From an uncultured Gemmatimonadota bacterium (lineage in GTDB: Bacteria > Gemmatimonadota > Gemmatimonadetes > Longimicrobiales > Gaopeijiaceae), in the NCBI GenBank assembly GCA_938030915.1, contig CALHIO010000236.1:1-8781 (forward strand): a stretch of 8,781 nt of DNA, read 5' to 3'. Position numbers and translations under genes: made by a program. The notes below the pieces were generated by a model. That model ran no database searches. It was not told the origin of the DNA and saw only the letters and a program-made list of their open reading frames with translations. Positions 1 through 3,914 of this stretch are shown here, piece by piece (position 1 is the stretch's first letter; every line of letters begins with the position of its first letter).

Positions 1-116
1 CGGACAGGATCGACGCCCTTGTGTGGGGCATGACTGAACTGATGATCTCGGGGTCTCGGGCCGCGCCGGTGGTGGTCCCGGCGTCGCTGGAGCAGGTGTC
101 CCCGTGGCGCGTGTAG
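1..116 (+). CDS. Phage terminase large subunit, C-terminal end (partial)
   Basis: Only the last 37 codons are present, read in the frame that starts at base 3 and ends at TAG 114-116; the 5' part lies outside the window. The translation begins DRIDALVWGMTELM, which is the conserved ending of the RNase H-like nuclease domain of many phage terminase large subunits (usual form DRVDALVWALTEL). The full enzyme would be the ATP-driven motor that packages DNA into the prohead through the portal and cuts the concatemer. A short basic/hydrophobic tail follows the motif and ends in PWRV. Its position upstream of a portal gene, though separated by about 2.4 kb of other genes, supports the call. The motif is short, so this rests on family recognition of the C-terminus plus context. 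Confidence 0.8.
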   Translation, partial: DRIDALVWGMTELMISGSRAAPVVVPASLEQVSPWRV

Positions 117-118
117 CG

Positions 119-143
119 CCTATCCGAAAAAATCTCGAATAGG
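119..143 (+). terminator. Imperfect dyad after terminase stop; possible terminator or operator
   Basis: CCTATCCGA (119-127) faces TCGAATAGG (135-143) across a 7-nt A-rich loop. Eight of nine pairs match; the exception is a C·A on the + transcript, which becomes G·U on the - transcript. It begins 3 nt after the terminase stop codon, which suits termination of the upstream transcript, but no T-tract follows. It also sits directly upstream of the -35 element at 146, so it could be a repressor site instead. The sequence cannot decide between these. Confidence 0.4.
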
Positions 144-145
144 GG

Positions 146-182
146 TTGCGTCGGGTGGGGTTATCCCCTAAACTCATAGACA
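146..182 (+). promoter_or_regulatory. Promoter for a leaderless transcript starting at the ATG of the next gene
   Basis: TTGCGT (146-151) and TAAACT (169-174) match the sigma-70/SigA -35 and -10 consensus reasonably well with an ideal 17-nt spacer. Transcription would be expected to start about 7-8 nt after the -10 element, on or next to the A of the ATG at 182. No Shine-Dalgarno sequence lies upstream of that ATG, which agrees with a leaderless mRNA, common in Actinobacteria. An inverted repeat TAGGGG (140-145) / CCCCTA (165-170) brackets the spacer and overlaps the -10, so this promoter may be controlled by a DNA-binding protein. Confidence 0.6.
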
Positions 183-430
183 TGACAAACACCACCACCA
201 CCACCAACAACAACACCATCACCATCCCGGAGGAGATCGAGCGTCGCCTGATGATTACCGCCGACACTTTCCGTCACGCTAACGACGACCCGTCCAGCGC
301 ATACGGCAAGTCGGCGATCATGCGGATCGCTCAGGAACTCTGCTCTGCCTGTCGTGCCTTCGGTGCCCCCGAGAGCGAGATCGACCGGGTGTTCGGAGAG
401 TTCGACCGCCGAGCCGGACTCACCGACTGA
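182..430 (+). CDS. Small phage protein of unknown function with Thr/Asn-rich N-terminus (82 aa)
   Basis: I do not recognise this family. The protein opens with a low-complexity Thr/Asn stretch (about residues 2-15) followed by a compact, charged, probably helical region (about residues 18-80) containing PEEIERRL and a closing EIDRVFGEFDRR segment. Two cysteines at about residues 55 and 58 lie in the helical part and do not form an obvious zinc site. The ATG at 182 is preferred over an in-frame TTG at 146 because TTG 146 coincides with the -35 element and the ATG sits exactly where transcription should begin. There are no membrane segments or signal peptide. It is the first gene of a rightward group of small genes lying between terminase and portal. 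A role in replication, regulation or host takeover cannot be told apart. Confidence 0.65.
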   Translation: MTNTTTTTNNNTITIPEEIERRLMITADTFRHANDDPSSAYGKSAIMRIAQELCSACRAFGAPESEIDRVFGEFDRRAGLTD

Positions 431-443
431 CCACCACCACAAC

Positions 444-453
444 AAGAAGGGAA
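444..453 (+). promoter_or_regulatory. Ribosome binding site AAGAAGGGAA
   Basis: A purine-rich Shine-Dalgarno-like stretch lies 8 nt before the ATG at 462. It fixes the start of the next gene; the longer reading frame upstream (from 354) has no such site and overlaps the previous gene. Confidence 0.55.
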
Positions 454-461
454 ACACCACC

Positions 462-707
462 ATGACCACCACCACCACGAACAGCGAAGTCTTCGAGCGC
501 ACCACGATCGACGACCCGGACGGCCTGTTCACCAACACCACTCACGTTGTTGAGATACTCCACGGCGGAACCGCGTTCAGTCGCGCCGCCCTCACCTCCA
601 CCGACGCCACGGTCCGCGAAGAAGCCGAGTCGTGGCTCGAAGTGTACGAAAGCGACTTCGGTCGCGGCGACTGGTCGGTCGGCACGATCTGGAAGGTGGA
701 GTCGTGA
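462..707 (+). CDS. Small phage protein of unknown function, second Thr-rich leader (81 aa)
   Basis: I do not recognise this family. The protein starts MTTTTTN, encoded by ACC repeats, much like the preceding gene, and continues into an acidic domain with an EEAESWLEVYESDFGRGDW segment that is probably helix followed by a turn. The start at 462 is chosen for the purine-rich binding site 8 nt upstream and because the longer frame would overlap the previous gene. The stop at 705-707 overlaps the GTG of the next gene in a GTGA arrangement, so the two are probably translationally coupled. There are no transmembrane segments or cysteine clusters. Function is unknown; shared leader and adjacency suggest co-expression with its neighbours. 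Confidence 0.65.
   Translation: MTTTTTNSEVFERTTIDDPDGLFTNTTHVVEILHGGTAFSRAALTSTDATVREEAESWLEVYESDFGRGDWSVGTIWKVES
691..701 (+). promoter_or_regulatory. Ribosome binding site GGAAGGTGGAG deciding a GTG start
   Basis: This purine-rich run lies inside the end of the previous gene, just before GTG 704. It supports GTG 704 as the real start in preference to the upstream in-frame ATG at 632, which lies deep inside the previous gene. Confidence 0.6.
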
Positions 708-1171
708 ACGCCGCCGACCTCCGCGCCCAAGCCGCCGCCCACGAAGCCGAGGCGCACGCCTCCTTCGAGCGGTGCGACACCGACGGCGCCCTCTCCCAAT
801 GGGCGTCCGGCATCAACGCTCAGAAGGCCCGCCTTCAGGCAACCATCGAGGACTTCGGTGGCCTCGCCGAGTTCAACGCCCTCTTCGACCTCGACGGCAA
901 CTGGGTTCCCGCGAGGACCATCACCGGACGCTACGGCAAGTGCTGGATGATCCTCGACGAGCAGGGGGAGGCGACCGGCCAGTTCGCACCCTTCGCTCCG
1001 GCCCGCAAGTCGACGTTGGAGAAGCGCGGCTTCCGGGAGGGTACGGTCCTCCGCCCGGCGAGGGCAGACATCGGATCGCACGGTTCGATCACCTCGGTGT
1101 ACGTCTACCCGCGCCCGACGACCCCGGCGCATCTTCCGCCCGCCGTCATCCTTGACAACGGTGCGGCATGA
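704..1171 (+). CDS. Conserved-type phage hypothetical protein (155 aa)
   Basis: Start GTG 704 overlaps the previous stop (GTGA) and has a strong binding site at 691-701. Residues ~1-55 are an Ala/Glu-rich, probably helical and coiled-coil-forming segment (DLRAQAAAHEAEAHASFERCDTDG region). Residues ~60-140 look like a small beta-rich domain with a GNWVPARTITGRYGKCWMILDE-type start and a REGTVLRPARADI strand later. The layout resembles hypothetical proteins I associate with actinobacteriophages, but I cannot name a function. The two-part build of helical oligomerisation segment plus small globular domain would suit a structural or DNA-associated accessory protein; that is inference. The stop overlaps the next start as ATGA at 1168-1171, so it is part of a tightly coupled operon. 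Confidence 0.7.
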   Translation: MNAADLRAQAAAHEAEAHASFERCDTDGALSQWASGINAQKARLQATIEDFGGLAEFNALFDLDGNWVPARTITGRYGKCWMILDEQGEATGQFAPFAPARKSTLEKRGFREGTVLRPARADIGSHGSITSVYVYPRPTTPAHLPPAVILDNGAA

Positions 1172-1353
1172 ACCGGGGCATCGTAAATCTCTGCGACAAC
1201 TGCCTCGCCGAAACGCCGGGCCATCAACTGACCCACTTCACCCTCGACGGTCACGACGACAACCGAAGCATCTTCTCGCCGCGATGGATCGAAGCGTGCC
1301 CCTCCTGCGCGCCGATCGTCACCGGACTCGGCTACTACACACAGGCGTCATGA
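1168..1353 (+). CDS. Small Cys4 zinc-ribbon-like protein (61 aa)
   Basis: Two CxxC pairs (C9-DN-C12 and C44-PS-C47) separated by about 30 residues give the spacing of a zinc ribbon, with His and Asp residues between them. Zinc binding is inferred from these knuckles. Such small phage zinc-ribbon proteins usually bind nucleic acid or a partner protein, but nothing here shows the target. Its ATG overlaps the previous stop (ATGA), so translation is probably coupled; there is no good independent ribosome binding site. The stop at 1351-1353 falls 23 nt before the next chosen start. Confidence 0.65.
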   Translation: MNRGIVNLCDNCLAETPGHQLTHFTLDGHDDNRSIFSPRWIEACPSCAPIVTGLGYYTQAS

Positions 1354-1363
1354 ACGATAACCG

Positions 1364-1370
1364 AAAGGAG
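1364..1370 (+). promoter_or_regulatory. Ribosome binding site AAAGGAG
   Basis: This near-perfect Shine-Dalgarno sequence lies 6 nt before ATG 1377. It decides the start of the next gene over the in-frame ATG at 1350, which overlaps the previous stop as ATGA but would place the binding site inside the coding region. Confidence 0.7.
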
Positions 1371-1376
1371 AACCCT

Positions 1377-1571
1377 ATGCCGAAGTACGTCGTACTCGCA
1401 CACAACCGAGACGGAGACGCCGCTGACTGGCGCATCGCCGACGACTGGGACTGGGCGAGGCACTACGCCCTGAAGTTCCGGGAGACCTTCGAGTTGGTCT
1501 ACGTCCGCGAGTGCTCCCAGTTCACCGAGACGCTGTCGATCGAGCCGGTCGAGGTCGGCGAGATGAACTGA
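1377..1571 (+). CDS. Small phage protein of unknown function (64 aa)
   Basis: I do not recognise this family. The protein begins MPKYVVLAHNRDG, a likely beta strand and turn, followed by an aromatic, helical middle rich in Asp and Trp (ADDWDWARHYALKFRE) and then a strand-like LVYVRECSQF segment ending in a short acidic tail. That alternation suggests a small alpha/beta fold. The start is set by an AAAGGAG site 6 nt upstream. Composition is acidic and soluble, with no membrane segment or metal cluster. It closes the tightly overlapped gene string that begins at 462. Confidence 0.65.
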   Translation: MPKYVVLAHNRDGDAADWRIADDWDWARHYALKFRETFELVYVRECSQFTETLSIEPVEVGEMN

Positions 1572-1605
1572 TACGCTGACCGTCGACACACGGCACGCCC
1601 GTCCC

Positions 1606-1637
1606 GGAAGGAGAGTTGCCCCTCCCGCCGGGGCGGG
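1606..1637 (+). other. Purine-rich ribosome-site-like motif followed by GC-rich hairpin
   Basis: GGAAGGAGAG (1606-1615) resembles a strong Shine-Dalgarno sequence, and directly after it lies CCCGCC (1624-1629) facing GGCGGG (1632-1637). The feasible stem is CCCGC/GCGGG with a 4-nt loop; GCCCC (1618-1622) can alternatively pair with GGGGC (1630-1634). The hairpin falls between the binding site and the ATG at 1658, so it could act as a weak terminator or as a control on start choice. There is no T-tract. Confidence 0.35.
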
Positions 1638-1657
1638 CTGTGTGGCATCCTGAGAGG

Positions 1658-1795
1658 ATGAACGCGACACCGCCGCCGACCTGTGACCTGTCCACCATCT
1701 GCGGCTGGTGCGGCGGACCGATGCGACCTGAACACGCCCACTATCGCTGTACCCGATGCGGTGCCCGCGACTCATGCTGTGACGGACCGTACTGA
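1658..1795 (+). CDS. Very small double-CxxC zinc-ribbon protein (45 aa), start uncertain
   Basis: The reading frame ending at TGA 1793-1795 encodes a compact zinc-ribbon pattern: C15-GW-C18-GG, then C31-TR-C34-G, with additional C9, C40 and C41. The CGxCGxP...YRCxRCGA layout is typical of small zinc ribbons. The start is unclear. ATG 1658 has purines directly against it (spacing too short); GTG 1640 and TTG 1616 are in frame, and TTG 1616 sits just 2 nt after an AAGGAG motif and would give 59 residues. I use ATG as the conservative choice. The stop overlaps the next gene's ATG by one base (TGATG), so this frame probably drives translation of the GP88-like gene by coupling. Function is unknown; nucleic-acid or protein binding is a guess. 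Confidence 0.6.
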   Translation: MNATPPPTCDLSTICGWCGGPMRPEHAHYRCTRCGARDSCCDGPY

Positions 1796-2559
1796 TGACA
1801 CACCTCGCCGGTAAGCGTCTGCTAACGCAGAACAGCGAACTCCGTCCGCACGGAATCTGGAACTGGACGATCCCGGCGTGGATCGTGACCCTGAACGACG
1901 GCTCACGGCTCAACTGTTGTCCGAACGCTGGGCCGTGCGCTCGTGTCTGCTACGCGCGGTTCGGCACCTACCGGTTCCGTAACGTCCTGTCTCGGCATGT
2001 CGCGAATGTCGAGTACGTCCTCGACGACCCGGACGGCTGGGCGGCTCGCATGACCGACGAACTCGCCGCCCGCCGGTTCCGTCCGACCGGTACGCCACGA
2101 GACCTCGACCACGACCCCGACGATCGAACGATCGCCGACTGGGTAGCGGCAGGTGGTCGCGCCGTCCGCGTTCACGACGCCGGGGACTTCTTCGCATCGT
2201 GGTACCTCAACCTGTGGAGCGGCATCGCGGCGTCGGCGCCGGACGTCCTGTTCTATGCCTACACGAAGGAAGTGGAGATGGTGAAGGCGGCGTCGCTCCC
2301 AGCGAACTTCCGGATCGTCCTCTCGTACGGAGGTCAACAGGACGAACTCATCGACAGGGACCGCGACCGTCACGCCGACGTATTCCCGTCCGCGCTCGAA
2401 CTCGCCGCCGCCGGTTACTACGATCAGGAGGAGAACGACCTGCTCGCTGTCACCGCGCCGACGAACAGGATCGGCATCGTCGCGAACAACCTGCCGGTCG
2501 CGATCCGACGATTCAGCGGTCGCACCATGTCCGGGCTCGTCGAGCGCCGTTCAGACTGA
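1795..2559 (+). CDS. GP88-family phage protein with Cys cluster (254 aa)
   Basis: I recognise this as the phage 'Gene product 88' family. Signature segments in order are: an N-terminal KRLLTQNSELR...GIWNWTIPAW strand region (7-29); a cysteine cluster C41, C42-PNAGP-C48-ARV-C52-YA; VRVHDAGDFF (124-133) followed by a YLNLWSGIA helix; FYAYTKEVE (153-161); and SYGGQQDELID (177-187) with RHADVFP after it. Length is in the usual range. The biochemical role of the family is not established to my knowledge. The Cys spacing C-x5-C-x3-C followed by alternating strand/helix segments recalls iron-sulfur or radical-SAM-like barrels, but it is not the canonical CxxxCxxC; this is inference only. The start overlaps the previous stop by one base and has no good ribosome site of its own, so coupling is likely. 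It lies between terminase and portal genes. Confidence 0.8.
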   Translation: MTHLAGKRLLTQNSELRPHGIWNWTIPAWIVTLNDGSRLNCCPNAGPCARVCYARFGTYRFRNVLSRHVANVEYVLDDPDGWAARMTDELAARRFRPTGTPRDLDHDPDDRTIADWVAAGGRAVRVHDAGDFFASWYLNLWSGIAASAPDVLFYAYTKEVEMVKAASLPANFRIVLSYGGQQDELIDRDRDRHADVFPSALELAAAGYYDQEENDLLAVTAPTNRIGIVANNLPVAIRRFSGRTMSGLVERRSD

Positions 2560-2586
2560 CCGCCGATGCGCTACCCTGTCGACTCG
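2550..2586 (+). promoter_or_regulatory. Possible promoter giving a leaderless portal transcript
   Basis: TTCAGA (2550-2555) and TACCCT (2572-2577) with a 16-nt spacer give a moderate -35/-10 match. The GTG start of the portal gene lies 8 nt after the -10 element and has no Shine-Dalgarno sequence, so transcription could begin at or next to the start codon. The -35 overlaps the end of the GP88-family gene. Confidence 0.45.
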
Positions 2587-3911
2587 TGGAGACCGTCCCG
2601 ACCGACCCGCTGAGCAAGGCTCGCCCAACATCAACGGACTTTATGGAGATCGGCTCGTCTGGCCTTCATCAGTACGGCGGCGAGATTCAGCAGGACTTCC
2701 TCCGGCAACTCCGAGGTAAGCAGGCTTACGCCAACTACCGGGAGATGGCTGACAACGATCCCGTGATCGGGGCGATGCTCCACGCTATCGAGATGCTTAT
2801 CCGCGCGGTCGACTGGTCAGTCGAACCTGCCGACGACGAGGATGAGCGTGCCATCGCCGAAGCAGAGTTTGTGTCGTCCTGCCTCGGCGACATGAGCGAC
2901 TCATGGGCGGACACCCTCGCCGCCATCATGGGCTTCCTTGTGTACGGCTACTCGTACCACGAGATCGTCTACAAGCGGCGGCAGGGTTACACGAAGGACG
3001 CGCGCACCCGGTCGAAGCACAGCGACGGACGGATCGGATGGCGCAAACTTCCGACCCGCTCTCAGGAGACGATCGACCGATGGGACCTCGACCCGTCCGG
3101 CGGCATCAAGGGCGCATACCAGAACGACCCGAACTCATCGAAGAAGGGCGTCGTCTTTCTGCCGATCGAGAAGTGCCTGCTGTTCCGCACCACCTCGAAA
3201 CTCAACAACCCGCAGGGCCGTTCCGTACTGCGGAACGCCTTCATCCCGTGGTACTACAAGCGCCGCATTCAAGAGATCGAAGCGATCGGCATTGAACGTG
3301 ACCTCGCCGGTCTCCCCGTCGCCCTCGTCCCACCGCAACTCCTCTCGAACGCCGCCACCTCCGAGGAGCGCGCCGCCCTCGACGCCATCAAGCAGATTGT
3401 CCGCAACGTCAAGCGCGACGAGCAGGAGGGCATCGTCTTTCCTCTCGCATACGACCCGGAGACCGGGAACCCGGCGTACGACCTGAAACTTCTGTCGACC
3501 GGCGGACGTCGCCAGTTCGACACCGACGCGATCATCGCCCGCTACGACCAGCGGATCGCGATGACCGTCCTCGCCGACTTCCTGCTCCTCGGTCACGAGA
3601 AGGTCGGCTCGCAAGCGCTGTCCGTCTCGAAGGTCGACCTGTTCGTCAGGTCCCTCGACGCCTACCTGTCCGAGATCGCCGAGGTCTTCAACCAGCACGC
3701 CATCCCGAGGCTTATGCGACTCAACGGTGTCGACGAGGCGCTGTCCCCTTCGCTGACATGGTCGACTCCGAAGTCCGTCGACCTCGCGTCTATCGGATCG
3801 TTCGTCACCTCACTCGCGCAGGCGGGCGCGCCGCTGTTCCCGGACGAGAACCTCGAAGGCTACCTGCGTGGCATCGCGGGACTCCCGGTCGGCGAGGCTG
3901 AGGCGGTCTGA
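2586..3911 (+). CDS. Phage portal protein, Mu gp29-like / DUF935 type (441 aa)
   Basis: The portal forms the ring at one capsid vertex through which terminase pumps DNA and to which the neck attaches. Recognisable portal features include DNDPVIGAMLHAIEMLI followed by VDWSVEP (an early helix plus W-x-V strand), YGYSYHEIVYKRR (residues 120-132), the DGRIGWRKLPTRSQ segment with a following IDRWDLDPSGGIKGAYQ, and NPQGRSVLRNAFIPWYYKR leading to an EAIGIERDLAGLPVALVP stretch, all characteristic of the Mu gp29-like portal group. Length is close to typical for that group. GTG 2586 is the best start: it precedes the conserved region by a short disordered stretch, lies 26 nt after the previous stop, and is preceded by a -10-like element rather than a ribosome site. 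The downstream gpF-like gene 3 nt away is the standard partner in Mu-type head modules. Confidence 0.88.
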   Translation: METVPTDPLSKARPTSTDFMEIGSSGLHQYGGEIQQDFLRQLRGKQAYANYREMADNDPVIGAMLHAIEMLIRAVDWSVEPADDEDERAIAEAEFVSSCLGDMSDSWADTLAAIMGFLVYGYSYHEIVYKRRQGYTKDARTRSKHSDGRIGWRKLPTRSQETIDRWDLDPSGGIKGAYQNDPNSSKKGVVFLPIEKCLLFRTTSKLNNPQGRSVLRNAFIPWYYKRRIQEIEAIGIERDLAGLPVALVPPQLLSNAATSEERAALDAIKQIVRNVKRDEQEGIVFPLAYDPETGNPAYDLKLLSTGGRRQFDTDAIIARYDQRIAMTVLADFLLLGHEKVGSQALSVSKVDLFVRSLDAYLSEIAEVFNQHAIPRLMRLNGVDEALSPSLTWSTPKSVDLASIGSFVTSLAQAGAPLFPDENLEGYLRGIAGLPVGEAEAV

Positions 3912-3914
3912 CCT

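Noticed and set aside
161..541. A leftward open frame with long Val runs.
   Set aside because: It is the mirror of the ACC/CCA repeats of two rightward genes and has no ribosome site or family likeness.
1152..1157. A perfect TTGACA -35-like hexamer.
   Set aside because: No TANNNT sequence lies 16-19 nt downstream; the nearest A/T-rich stretch (1184-1190) is 26 nt away. It lies within a coding sequence (LDN codons).
2119..2132. CGATCGAACGATCG repeat.
   Set aside because: It encodes DDRTIAD in the GP88-family gene; CGATCG is self-complementary and common in high-GC DNA, so the repeat needs no special explanation.
2903..3698. Several long alternative frames on both strands over the portal gene.
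   Set aside because: They are Arg/Ser/Pro- or Val/Asp-rich shadows produced by GC-rich codon bias; the portal frame has clear family motifs.
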